A stretch of 64,000 nt of DNA from Treponema sp. (GTDB taxonomy: Bacteria; Spirochaetota; Spirochaetia; Treponematales; Treponemataceae), in the NCBI GenBank assembly GCA_016286365.1, contig JAEESN010000002.1, forward strand, positions 1 to 64,000, in the 5' to 3' direction. Below the pieces are notes generated by a model, which had not been told where the DNA came from, ran no database searches, and saw only the letters and a list, made by a program, of their open reading frames with translations. This document shows, one piece after another, positions 30,301 through 39,200 of this stretch. A program made the position numbers and the translations under genes. Numbering within the stretch: position 1 is the first letter of the stretch; every line of letters begins with the position of its first letter.

Positions 30301-31275
30301 ATGAATAAATTACCGGCAGATAAACTTTTTCAAACCTATTTGGATTTAATCAGTAAACAGGAAAGCGAAGAAATCTATCGTTTAAATGAACCTGTCGGCG
30401 AAGGCATTATGAAGCACTCCCACATTGCAAGGGGAATTGAACTTGTTTATTCAGAACTCGAAAGCTATAACCCGAACTATCAGGCAGAAAAAAAGGAAGT
30501 TGACGGGCTGGAAATAATGTACATCGTCGATGGACACGGAGAATTTGAATTGCAGAACCGACAGTTTGCAAGCGGAGAAAAAGGCGATGTAATGATTTTC
30601 AACTGTAAGACTAGTGTAAAAAAAGCCATGCTTGGAAAAAGCGGAATGAACTGCATAAGCATTATTCTTTTTACAGAAGACGCAGTTTCTTTTCTGAATG
30701 ATTTTCTTGGCACAAATGAATTTTCAGAAGCACGTTTTTTTAACGAAATCAGAAAAACAGACTGTGCCGTAACATTCCCCTGCGGTGAACTTCTGGAAAA
30801 GCTTTTTCTGGAAACAATCAGACTGCCCGGGGCTTATTCAAAACTAACTGTAAAGCTTGCAGTAGTTCACGCAATTATTCTGTTAATTCAAAAATTCAGG
30901 GACAAGGACAGCCTTGATATTCGCACAAGAAGCGACACGCCCGATGCATACTTTAGCGGATCTATCGGACGAAAAGTTCAGAATGTACGCCGAATCATAA
31001 ATTCAAATCTGGAAAACGAAATCTCCATCGAAGAGCTGTCTGCCAAGGTAAACTTAAACCGCACTACCCTGCAAAAAAATTTTAAAGAAATGTACGGACT
31101 TACGATAAATGAATACCGTACAAAAGCGCGTCTTCAGTTTGCAAAAAATATGTTAGCTTCTACTAACTACACTATAACAGAAATTGCCGGCCGCTGTGGT
31201 TATGCAAACGCAAGTAAATTTTCACAGGTTTTCAAAAAACACGAAGGATGCCTTCCAAAAGAATGGCGGAAATAA
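30301..31275 (+). CDS. AraC family regulator (PchR/YbtA-like)
   Basis: C-term ISIEELSAKVNLNRTTLQKNFKEMYGLTINEYRTKARLQFAKNMLASTNYTITEIAGRCGYANASKFSQVFKKHEG. Confidence 0.88.
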   Translation: MNKLPADKLFQTYLDLISKQESEEIYRLNEPVGEGIMKHSHIARGIELVYSELESYNPNYQAEKKEVDGLEIMYIVDGHGEFELQNRQFASGEKGDVMIFNCKTSVKKAMLGKSGMNCISIILFTEDAVSFLNDFLGTNEFSEARFFNEIRKTDCAVTFPCGELLEKLFLETIRLPGAYSKLTVKLAVVHAIILLIQKFRDKDSLDIRTRSDTPDAYFSGSIGRKVQNVRRIINSNLENEISIEELSAKVNLNRTTLQKNFKEMYGLTINEYRTKARLQFAKNMLASTNYTITEIAGRCGYANASKFSQVFKKHEGCLPKEWRK

Positions 31276-31300
31276 ACAAAGGATATAACTGGAGGTTTAT

Positions 31301-33169
31301 ATGTCAGATAAAAAAACTAAACGTCCTGCACAAAATAAAAGTTCAAGCTTTAAATCCCCTCATCGTGGACTTATAGGCTGGATTTTTTATTTTGCAGGAA
31401 GCAAAAAAGGACAGTACATAGTAAGTGTGTTCTTTGCCCTTTTGAGTGTGGCATGCTGTATTGCACCATACTTCATAATTGCACGAATCGTTCAGCAGCT
31501 TCTGGACGGTGTTCGTGACTGGAAACTGTTCTTGCAGGAATGTGGAATTACTGCTGCCTTCTGGGCTGGTAATGTAATCTTCCATGCAATCTCTACAAGC
31601 ATGAGCCACATGGCAACCTTTAATCTGCTTGGAAACATCAGAAAAGGAATGTGCGACAAGCTTTCACGACTTCCACTTGGAACCGTTCTTGATATGCCAT
31701 CAGGTTCGCTCAAAAATATCATCATCGAACGAATCGACAGCATGGAAACAACTCTTGCCCACATCGTCCCTGAATATACATCGAACATTGTTCTTTCAAT
31801 CGTTCTTGTTGTTTATCTTTTTGTAATAGACTGGAGACTTGCACTTGCATGTATGGCCGTCCTTCCAATCGGTATTATCGCCATGTGTTTTATGTTGAAG
31901 GATGGAGAAGCACGCTTTAAGTTTGCACTCGATAAGACAAAAGCTTTGAACGATACAGCCGTTGAATATATCAATGGTATAGAAGTTATCAAGGCATTTG
32001 GAAAATCTAAATCAAGTTATGAACGCTTTGTCGTTGCTGCCCAGGAAGGCTCTGCCTGCTATGTTGAATGGATGCGCGACTGTATCTGGCCACATGCCGT
32101 TGCAACAGTTGTTACTCCTACCCTGCTTTTCTCCATTCTTCCAATCGGTGGATTTATGTTCCTCAATGGAAGCATCACAGCATCGCTTTTTATCACAGTG
32201 ATTGTTCTTGCCGTGAGCGCCATCCAGCCGTTCTTAATCGCCTTTACCTACCACGATGATATTGCAAAAGCCGGAGCAATTTTTGGAGAAGTCGGTTCCA
32301 TCATGACACTCGAAGAACTTAAGCGCCCGACAGTTGATGTAAAAAAGCCTGCAGATAATTCTATCGTGCTCAAAAATGTCAGGTTCAGCTATCATAAGGT
32401 GGGGGAAGACTCCCCCTCGCGCCAGCCTGCTTCGCAGTCTTCTGCTACCCCTTCTCCTAAGGGGACACCCCTTAAAAACCCCGAGATCTTACACGGCATA
32501 AACATGACATTGCCTGAAGGATCATACACAGCATTTGTAGGACCAAGCGGTTCAGGAAAATCAACAATTGCACGCCTTATCGCATCGCTTTGGGATGTAG
32601 ATTCAGGAAGCGTAGAAATCGGTGGTGTAAACATAAAGGATTTATCTTTGGAAGAATACAACAACCGCGTTGCCTATGTTTCACAGGATAACTTCTTATT
32701 CGATATGAGTGTACGGGAAAATATCCGCCTTGGCCGCCAGGATGCAACAGATGCAGAAGTAGAAGAGATTGCAAAAAAAGCCGGCTGCTACGATTTTATC
32801 ATGTCGCTCGAAAAAGGCTTTGACACAATCGTCGGTGGAAGCGGTGCACACTTAAGCGGTGGAGAACGCCAGCGTATTGCCATTGCCCGTGCCATGATGA
32901 AGGATTCACCTATCGTAATTTTGGACGAAGCCACAGCCTACACCGATCCTGAAAACGAAGCAATCATCCAGAAGTCGGTAGCACAGCTTGTAAAAGGCAA
33001 AACCCTCATCGTAATTGCCCACCGCCTTTCTACAGTAAAAGATGCAGATAAATTGTACGTCATAAAAGACGGTGTAATCGACAGCGAAGGCACACATAAC
33101 GAGTTACTTTCAAAAAATGGTTTATATGCAGAGATGTGGAAAGCACATGTAGGAGCCCGCGATAAGTAA
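31301..33169 (+). CDS. ABC transporter, fused permease-ATPase (siderophore/YbtP-Q-like)
   Basis: six TM N-term; GPSGSGKST, LSGGERQRIAIARAMMKDSPIVILDEATA. Confidence 0.9.
   Translation: MSDKKTKRPAQNKSSSFKSPHRGLIGWIFYFAGSKKGQYIVSVFFALLSVACCIAPYFIIARIVQQLLDGVRDWKLFLQECGITAAFWAGNVIFHAISTSMSHMATFNLLGNIRKGMCDKLSRLPLGTVLDMPSGSLKNIIIERIDSMETTLAHIVPEYTSNIVLSIVLVVYLFVIDWRLALACMAVLPIGIIAMCFMLKDGEARFKFALDKTKALNDTAVEYINGIEVIKAFGKSKSSYERFVVAAQEGSACYVEWMRDCIWPHAVATVVTPTLLFSILPIGGFMFLNGSITASLFITVIVLAVSAIQPFLIAFTYHDDIAKAGAIFGEVGSIMTLEELKRPTVDVKKPADNSIVLKNVRFSYHKVGEDSPSRQPASQSSATPSPKGTPLKNPEILHGINMTLPEGSYTAFVGPSGSGKSTIARLIASLWDVDSGSVEIGGVNIKDLSLEEYNNRVAYVSQDNFLFDMSVRENIRLGRQDATDAEVEEIAKKAGCYDFIMSLEKGFDTIVGGSGAHLSGGERQRIAIARAMMKDSPIVILDEATAYTDPENEAIIQKSVAQLVKGKTLIVIAHRLSTVKDADKLYVIKDGVIDSEGTHNELLSKNGLYAEMWKAHVGARDK
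32398..32482 (+). repeat. mosaic palindromic repeat, copy 2, in-frame inside ABC CDS
   Basis: ggtgggggaagactccccctcgcgccagcctgcttcgcagtcttctgctaccccttctcctaaggggacaccccttaaaaacccc. Confidence 0.85.
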
Positions 33170-33260
33170 CAGGGTTTTAGGGGCTTCGACCTTCGCAGCA
33201 CAGCTGCTCGGAGATTCGCTAAAAACAGTCCACAGGACTGTTTTTGCCCTGCCTGGCAGG

Positions 33261-33330
33261 GCCGCTCCCTATCTAGGAGAAGGGGTAGTCCACAACAACG
33301 TGTGGACTCAGGGGAAGGCTTTCCCCTCCC
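33261..33330 (-). repeat. mosaic palindromic repeat, copy 3 (inverted), intergenic
   Basis: reverse complement gggaggggaaagccttcccctgagtccacacgttgttgtggactaccccttctcctagatagggagcggc. Confidence 0.75.
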
Positions 33331-33343
33331 AAGGAGAAAAAAT

Positions 33344-35167
33344 ATGTTCAATACGTTAATAAAATTTTTTAAATTCTGTGATGAAGAGAACCGTAAAAAG
33401 TTTACAGGTTCGATTATTGTCGGAATCTTTAATTCACTTTTTATGGCTCTCAGAATTGGTGCGGTTGCCGTTATGCTCCGCGGAGTAATCGGAACTGCAA
33501 TAGAAGGACAGCCGTTTGAAACAAAAACAATCTGGCTTTCATTTGGGATTATGTGCGTTAGTATAATCGGTGGAATTATTACACGTAAGGTTACATCGAT
33601 GTGGCAGTGCGAAGGCGGATACAGAACCTGTGCAAAAAAACGTATAGAGATTGCAGAGCACCTTCGTTACCTTCCAATGGGATACTTCAACGAAAACAGT
33701 CTTGGCGAAATTACGTCAGTTACGACTAACACAATGGAAAGCGTAGGAGACGTTGCGACCCGTGCCGTCATGATGGTTTTCCAGGGACTGCTCGATACAT
33801 CGCTCATCATTCTTATGCTCTTTGCGTTTGACTGGAGAATTGCACTTGTAGGACTTGCAGGTTTTGCTCTCTTTGAATTCGTAAACTTCTTTATGCGCTT
33901 TGCGGTAAAAAATATCTCTGCAGATAAAATCCGTGACGATGCAGCAGAAATCGGAAAGGTTTTGGAATACATCCAGGGAATTGCAGAAGTTAAATCATAC
34001 AATCTTATTGGAAAAAGAAGCCGCGAATTAAACGAGGTAATTAATAGAAGAAAAAAGACTTTGATTAAAATGGAAATGAGATGTATCCCCGTTTCTAACA
34101 TCCAGTCGTTAGTTGCAAAGCTCAGCGGAGTTGCAATGATGATCACATCTTTATATTTCTATCTTGCTGGCTCTATGACTCTTGCAGACTGCTCGACAAT
34201 GCTTGTCTGTTCATTCATGCTCTTTAATGCACTCGAAGCCGGCGGTAACTACTCTGCCCTTCTTCGTACAATTGATCTTGGCGTTACAAAAGCAAGTAAG
34301 ATTTTAGCATTACCTACAATGGATATAAATGGTAAAGATGAAGGGGAAAGCCTTCCCCCTGGTCTCAAAGCGCAGGCGCTTTTCGACGCACCCCCTTCTC
34401 CTAAGGGGAGACCCCTTAAAAACCCTGCGCCACTCATCCAGGCAGACAAAATTGACTTTGCTTACGACAAAAAGAAAATCATCGATAGTATTTCCCTTTC
34501 AATTCCGGAACACTCAACAACTGCAATCGTTGGTCCAAGTGGTGGCGGAAAGACAACCTTCTGTCACCTTCTTGCACGCTTCTGGGATGTAGATAAAGGA
34601 AGTGTATCTCTGGATGGAAAAGATGTCCGCGATTACAGCATGGATAATCTTATGAAAAACTACAGCTTTGTTTTCCAGAACGTTTACCTCTTCCACGATA
34701 CAATCGCAAACAACATCCGTTTTGGTCAGCCCGAAGCTCCTATGGAAAAAGTAATCGCAGCGGCAAAGAAAGCCTGTTGCCACGAATTTATCAGCGCTTT
34801 ACCGAACGGCTACGACACAGTAATCGGTGAAGGTGGAGCAAGTCTTAGTGGTGGAGAACGCCAGCGTATTTCAATCGCACGTGCCATCATGAAAGATTCT
34901 CCAATCATCATCTTAGACGAAGCAACTGCCAATGTGGACCCTGAAAACGAGCGTGATCTTATGGCTGCCATAAAAGAACTTACAAAGGAAAAGACAGTCA
35001 TCATGATTGCACACCGCTTAAAGACAGTACGTAATGCAGACCAGATCGTTGTAATAGACAAAGGCCGCATTGCCGAAAAAGGCAAGCACGACGACCTCGT
35101 TAAAAAAGGCGGAATCTACGCCCGCTTTATCGATTCTCGTAAACAGGCAGTAAGCTGGAAGCTGTAA
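33344..35167 (+). CDS. ABC transporter, fused permease-ATPase (siderophore/YbtP-Q-like)
   Basis: six TM N-term; GPSGGGKTT, LSGGERQRISIARAIMKDSPIIILDEATA; start at MFNTLIKFF (aaggag RBS). Confidence 0.9.
   Translation: MFNTLIKFFKFCDEENRKKFTGSIIVGIFNSLFMALRIGAVAVMLRGVIGTAIEGQPFETKTIWLSFGIMCVSIIGGIITRKVTSMWQCEGGYRTCAKKRIEIAEHLRYLPMGYFNENSLGEITSVTTNTMESVGDVATRAVMMVFQGLLDTSLIILMLFAFDWRIALVGLAGFALFEFVNFFMRFAVKNISADKIRDDAAEIGKVLEYIQGIAEVKSYNLIGKRSRELNEVINRRKKTLIKMEMRCIPVSNIQSLVAKLSGVAMMITSLYFYLAGSMTLADCSTMLVCSFMLFNALEAGGNYSALLRTIDLGVTKASKILALPTMDINGKDEGESLPPGLKAQALFDAPPSPKGRPLKNPAPLIQADKIDFAYDKKKIIDSISLSIPEHSTTAIVGPSGGGKTTFCHLLARFWDVDKGSVSLDGKDVRDYSMDNLMKNYSFVFQNVYLFHDTIANNIRFGQPEAPMEKVIAAAKKACCHEFISALPNGYDTVIGEGGASLSGGERQRISIARAIMKDSPIIILDEATANVDPENERDLMAAIKELTKEKTVIMIAHRLKTVRNADQIVVIDKGRIAEKGKHDDLVKKGGIYARFIDSRKQAVSWKL
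34342..34425 (+). repeat. mosaic palindromic repeat, copy 4, in-frame inside ABC CDS
   Basis: aggggaaagccttccccctggtctcaaagcgcaggcgcttttcgacgcacccccttctcctaaggggagaccccttaaaaaccc. Confidence 0.85.
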
Positions 35168-35201
35168 TATCCAGTTCCATAACATCATAAAAAATTACAA
35201 T

Positions 35202-35246
35202 ACAAAGCCAGCGCAGAAGAATTAATTGTCTTCCCGCTGGCTTTGT
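35202..35246 (+). terminator. inverted-repeat terminator
   Basis: ACAAAGCCAGCG ... CGCTGGCTTTGT. Confidence 0.65.
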
Positions 35247-35334
35247 TTATGTCTTTAAAAACAAATCTTTCCCCTCCGGGCGCGCAGTCTTTTCCACTTG
35301 ACTTGTTATACAAGACTAACTAAAATATCTAATT

Positions 35335-35350
35335 GTTAGTAATACCTAAC
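35335..35350. promoter_or_regulatory. GTTAGT-type palindrome upstream of feoA
   Basis: GTTAGTAATACCTAAC; further ACTAAC half site 35315-35320. Confidence 0.65.
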
Positions 35351-35366
35351 ATTATAAGAGGAAATC

Positions 35367-35597
35367 ATGAAGAAATTATCAGAACTCACAAAGGACGAAA
35401 CGGGCGTTATCGCTTCCATCAATGGAGATGCGCGTTTTGTCAGCAGGATTACATCCATCGGACTTACTCCCGGATGCAGTATCACAATTATAAAAAATGA
35501 AAAACGCAGGCCCATCCTTGTTTATTCACGCGACACCATGATTGCGTTGAACCGTAAGGAATGTGACGATATCGAAGTAAAGGAGGCATCTGTATGA
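35367..35597 (+). CDS. feoA: ferrous iron transport protein A
   Basis: MKKLSELTKDETGVIASINGDARFVSRITSIGLTPGCSITII; precedes feoB. Confidence 0.92.
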   Translation: MKKLSELTKDETGVIASINGDARFVSRITSIGLTPGCSITIIKNEKRRPILVYSRDTMIALNRKECDDIEVKEASV

Positions 35598-37618
35598 CAG
35601 AAAATGGAGAAACAGTAATCGCACTTCTTGGTCAGCCTAACTCCGGAAAATCAACTTTATTCAATGCTCTTACCGGATTAAAACAGCATGTAGGAAACTG
35701 GCCTGGAAAAACAGTAGAAAAAAAAGAAGGTACTTTTGAACATGACGGAAAAAAATATCTTGTAGCAGACCTTCCAGGAACTTACAGCCTTAGTGCAAAT
35801 TCAGACGAAGAAATCATCACCCGTGATTATATCGCAAGCGGAAAAGCAGATGTTGTATGTATTCTTGCAGACAGTTCCCAGCTTGAACGAAGCCTTTACA
35901 TGCTCGCCGATTATGCGGAAATCCGTGTACCGACTTTCTTACTTTTGAACATGAGTGATGTTGCCTTAGAACAGGGAAAATACATCAATTACAGCGCAAT
36001 AGAAGAAAAACTTAAAATACCTGTAGTACTCTTTTCGGCACAGGACAGAAAAAATTATGATTCCTTCTACAATGCCCTGAACAAGACAATCGAAAAGAAA
36101 ACAATACTCGACACAAAAGCACTGGAATCAAAATACGAAAAAAATGCTGAATACAAGGCTATAAAATCTTTGATTCCGGAAATTGTTATCCCTGGTTATT
36201 CTTCTACATGGCTCGCAGTAAAAGCGATGGAAGGAGATGCTCCGGTAATTGCTAAAATCAGTGATGCACTTATCGGTGAAAAACGCAAAGCTTTTACCGA
36301 TGCAGTTTCAAAAATCCAGAAAGGAATGCTCGTATCAGGCGAAATCAAGTTTGAGTGGATCGATGAACTTCTTAAAGGAAACGTTGCATCAGAAGCAAAG
36401 ACAAGAAAGCTTGGAAAGTTCGACAGAATGATTACTCACCGAGTATGGGGTAAACCTGTTGTAGTTCTCACAGTATTATTCGGACTCATCGCATCATTCA
36501 TCCCTGCCCTGCCGTTTATGGGAATAGGTTCTGCAGTGGGTGCACTTGCAAATCCAATCAGTTCTGCATTAACGAGTGCAGGCTGCCCGAACTTTATCAT
36601 CGCAATTCTCTGTGATGTTCTTATCAACTCGCTCAGCTTTATCTTTAAGATGCTCGGCTTTGTATTCGGTGTTACTCTTGTTTTCGGCTTACTCGAAGAA
36701 GTCGGTGTAATGGCACGAATCTCATATGTATTCGACAACACAATGTCTAAGCTTGGCCTTCAGGGAAAATCGGTTATGCCTTTCCTTGTAAGTTTTGGAT
36801 GCACGATGGGAGGAGCCGCAGGTGCCCGTGTAATCGATAACTGGGGACAGAAAGTTTTGACAATCGCTCTTGCCTGGGCAATTCCTTGTGGTGCCGCATG
36901 GGCAGTTGTACCAATGCTTTCTACAGTCTGGTTTGGTGCAGGCGCTCCTCTTGTAATTGTGGCAATACTCGCCGTAATGGTACTTCACATGTGGATCACA
37001 TCAAAAGTATTCGGACGATCTCTTGTTAAAAAAGAAGACCGCTGCGGTATAATTATGGAGCTTCCTCCTTATCATAAACCACGCTGGGGAAGCCTTTTCC
37101 GTTATGTTCTTGGTCGCACAAAGGATACTTTCTTCCGCGTACTCAAAGTAATCCTCCTTGTTTCTTTTGTATTCTGGCTTCTTACATTTACAAATACCGG
37201 CAGCATGGATAATTCCATCATGTACAAAATCGGACAGTTTATAGAACCTGTAACAAAGATATTCGGACTCGGTTGGAAAACCTTCATGGCATTCATCGTA
37301 TCTTCTCTTGGTAAAGAAGGTGCAATCGGTGTTTTGAGTACAATCTTTACAGATCACAGCATGCTCACAGTCGGAAGCACAGTTACAGGAGGAGCCGTTG
37401 CAAACATCAATGAACTTCTTGTTGCCAACGTTGCAAAACCTGAAGCACTCGCATTTATCTTTGCAATTACATTTAATATGCCTTGTATAGTTGCCCTCGC
37501 TGCAACCTATCAGGAAACACACTCTGCAAAATGGACAACACTCATTGCGCTTTATTACACAATCGGTGCCCTTTTGATTGCGTGTGTTGCATATCATATC
37601 GGACTTTTAATCTGGTAG
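35594..37618 (+). CDS. feoB: ferrous iron transport protein B
   Basis: GQPNSGKSTLFNALTG, VADLPGTYSL, GCTMGGAAGARVIDN, multi-TM. Confidence 0.96.
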   Translation: MTENGETVIALLGQPNSGKSTLFNALTGLKQHVGNWPGKTVEKKEGTFEHDGKKYLVADLPGTYSLSANSDEEIITRDYIASGKADVVCILADSSQLERSLYMLADYAEIRVPTFLLLNMSDVALEQGKYINYSAIEEKLKIPVVLFSAQDRKNYDSFYNALNKTIEKKTILDTKALESKYEKNAEYKAIKSLIPEIVIPGYSSTWLAVKAMEGDAPVIAKISDALIGEKRKAFTDAVSKIQKGMLVSGEIKFEWIDELLKGNVASEAKTRKLGKFDRMITHRVWGKPVVVLTVLFGLIASFIPALPFMGIGSAVGALANPISSALTSAGCPNFIIAILCDVLINSLSFIFKMLGFVFGVTLVFGLLEEVGVMARISYVFDNTMSKLGLQGKSVMPFLVSFGCTMGGAAGARVIDNWGQKVLTIALAWAIPCGAAWAVVPMLSTVWFGAGAPLVIVAILAVMVLHMWITSKVFGRSLVKKEDRCGIIMELPPYHKPRWGSLFRYVLGRTKDTFFRVLKVILLVSFVFWLLTFTNTGSMDNSIMYKIGQFIEPVTKIFGLGWKTFMAFIVSSLGKEGAIGVLSTIFTDHSMLTVGSTVTGGAVANINELLVANVAKPEALAFIFAITFNMPCIVALAATYQETHSAKWTTLIALYYTIGALLIACVAYHIGLLIW

Positions 37619-37710
37619 GGCGTTCGCCGTTCGCCTGCGGTGGACTGTCGGGCTTTGCGTCCCCAGAACGCTTCGCGCCCCTACAATCCCGGACGCTTGA
37701 GGAATATGTA

Positions 37711-38043
37711 ATGGAAAAACTTTTACAACTTTTATCCGATGGCCGTTCCAGAACAATCGAAATGCTTGCCGATGAGTTAGGTACAACTACCAGCGACATC
37801 CTCCGTAAAATTGATTTTCTGGAACGATCAAAGATTATCCGCCGTGTTGCAACCTCTTACCCGAAAGGGGAAACGCTTCTCACGGCCGGAAAAGATAAAA
37901 ACAATGTTCCCGCCTGCCCGGGGCATTGTACCTCATGTTCAGGCTGCTCGCACAAAGGTGGCACAGGTTCAAAAGCCTGTACAACCTGCATGCCCAAAGG
38001 CGGCTTTAAGAACATGGGAATTATGTGGGAAGTAGTAAAATAA
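37711..38043 (+). CDS. FeoC-like winged-helix protein with Cys-rich C-terminus
   Basis: MEKLLQLLSDGRSRTIEMLADELGTTTSDILRKIDFLERSKIIRRV; CPGHCTSCSGCSHKGGTGSKACTTC; the 5' extension of the ORF overlaps feoB out of frame. Confidence 0.75.
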   Translation: MEKLLQLLSDGRSRTIEMLADELGTTTSDILRKIDFLERSKIIRRVATSYPKGETLLTAGKDKNNVPACPGHCTSCSGCSHKGGTGSKACTTCMPKGGFKNMGIMWEVVK

Positions 38044-38047
38044 TTAA

Positions 38048-38255
38048 CTACTGATAGGGGATATAATCATCTCTTTCCCCTATTGCATCAGAACCAAGCA
38101 TAACCATTTTGCCAGCATCGACAAAATGGTCTGATATATCATGCCCTTTTTTTTCACATGATATTTTTGCTCGTTTTATTGCTTCTTCAAATCTTCTCCA
38201 TTATGAATACTCTAATACAGACTGCAATTCGCGAGCATACCAAAATTCCTGCTAA
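38048..38255 (-). pseudogene. DinD-like (DNA-damage-inducible protein D) N-terminal remnant
   Basis: Minus-strand translation EFWYARELQSVLEYS*WRRFEEAIKRAKISCEKKGHDISDHFVDAGKMVMLGSDAIGERDDYIPYQ* with an in-frame stop. Confidence 0.7.
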
Positions 38256-38313
38256 AAAAAAATTAAAAATCAATTTCGAATTGAATTATTTTTATATTAA
38301 TGATATTTTATAT

Positions 38314-38329
38314 GTTAGCACTAACTAAC
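38314..38329. promoter_or_regulatory. GTTAGC/ACTAAC-type palindrome
   Basis: GTTAGCACTAACTAAC 18 bp upstream of the HMA-domain CDS. Confidence 0.55.
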
Positions 38330-38346
38330 ATATAAAAGGATAAAAT

Positions 38347-38718
38347 ATGGGAACATCAGTTACAATTATTATTTTAATTATTATAGTTATTCTGGCGGTG
38401 ATTAGTTCTATAAAAAGAATCAGACACGGATCTGCATGCTGCGGCACTCACGATTCCGGGCCAAAAAAGATTCGCGTGCACGATAAAAATAAATCACACT
38501 ACCCTTACACTTACACGCTCACTGTGGATGGAATGCACTGCTCAAACTGTGCTACGCACGTAGAAAATGCACTTAACACAAAGGAAGGAGTTTGGGCCCG
38601 CGTCGATTTGGGAAATAAAACAGTGCTGGTGCGTACAAAAAGCCCAATGGAATGGCATGATTTTTCCGCAGCAATTAAGGAAGCTGGATACACATTGATT
38701 TCCCAGGCTTCGGATTAG
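38347..38718 (+). CDS. membrane-anchored heavy-metal-associated (HMA) domain protein
   Basis: YTLTVDGMHCSNCATHVENALNTKEGVWARVDLGNKTVLV. Confidence 0.85.
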   Translation: MGTSVTIIILIIIVILAVISSIKRIRHGSACCGTHDSGPKKIRVHDKNKSHYPYTYTLTVDGMHCSNCATHVENALNTKEGVWARVDLGNKTVLVRTKSPMEWHDFSAAIKEAGYTLISQASD

Positions 38719-38742
38719 TTTTCTGGTGGGGGGAAACATATT

Positions 38743-39165
38743 TTTACGGACGAAATGCACAAAAAACACATCTTTCGTCCGTAAACTTTCACACCGCAGC
38801 TTCATTTTGCAGGCTGAGATTTGCCTTAAACACAGGATTTTACGGACGAAATGTTCAAAAACTCACCTTTCGTCCGTAAACATTCACATCACAGCTTCAT
38901 TTTGCAGGCTGAGATTTGCCTTAAACACAGGATTTTACGGACGAAATGCACAAAAACTCATCTTTCGTCCGTAAACATTCACATCACTGCTTTATTTTGC
39001 AGGCTAAAATTGCCCGTAGACAACATTTCTTACGGACGAAATGCACAAAAACATACCTTTCGTCCGTAAATATCCACATCACAGCTTCATTTTGCAGGCT
39101 GAGATTTGCCTTAAACACAGAATTTTACGGACGAAATGCACAAAAACTCATCTTTCGTCCGTAAA
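38743..39165. repeat. dyad array G2: five TTTACGGACGAAA-N16/17-TTTCGTCCGTAAA modules, 95-bp period
   Basis: Left arms at 38743, 38839, 38934, 39029, 39124; conserved linker cattcacatcacagcttcattttgcaggctgagatttgccttaaacacag. Confidence 0.93.
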
Positions 39166-39200
39166 ATCCCCTCCACGTAACGCCTGCATCAATCCACAAA

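Noticed and set aside
31152-31167. GTTAGCTTCTACTAAC, another operator-like palindrome
   Set aside because: Lies inside the AraC coding sequence (MLASTNY), so it was not counted as a regulatory site; may be chance.
37483-37710. Upstream part of the 37483-38043 ORF
   Set aside because: Overlaps feoB out of frame and crosses a palindromic intergenic segment; the FeoC-like protein starts at 37711.
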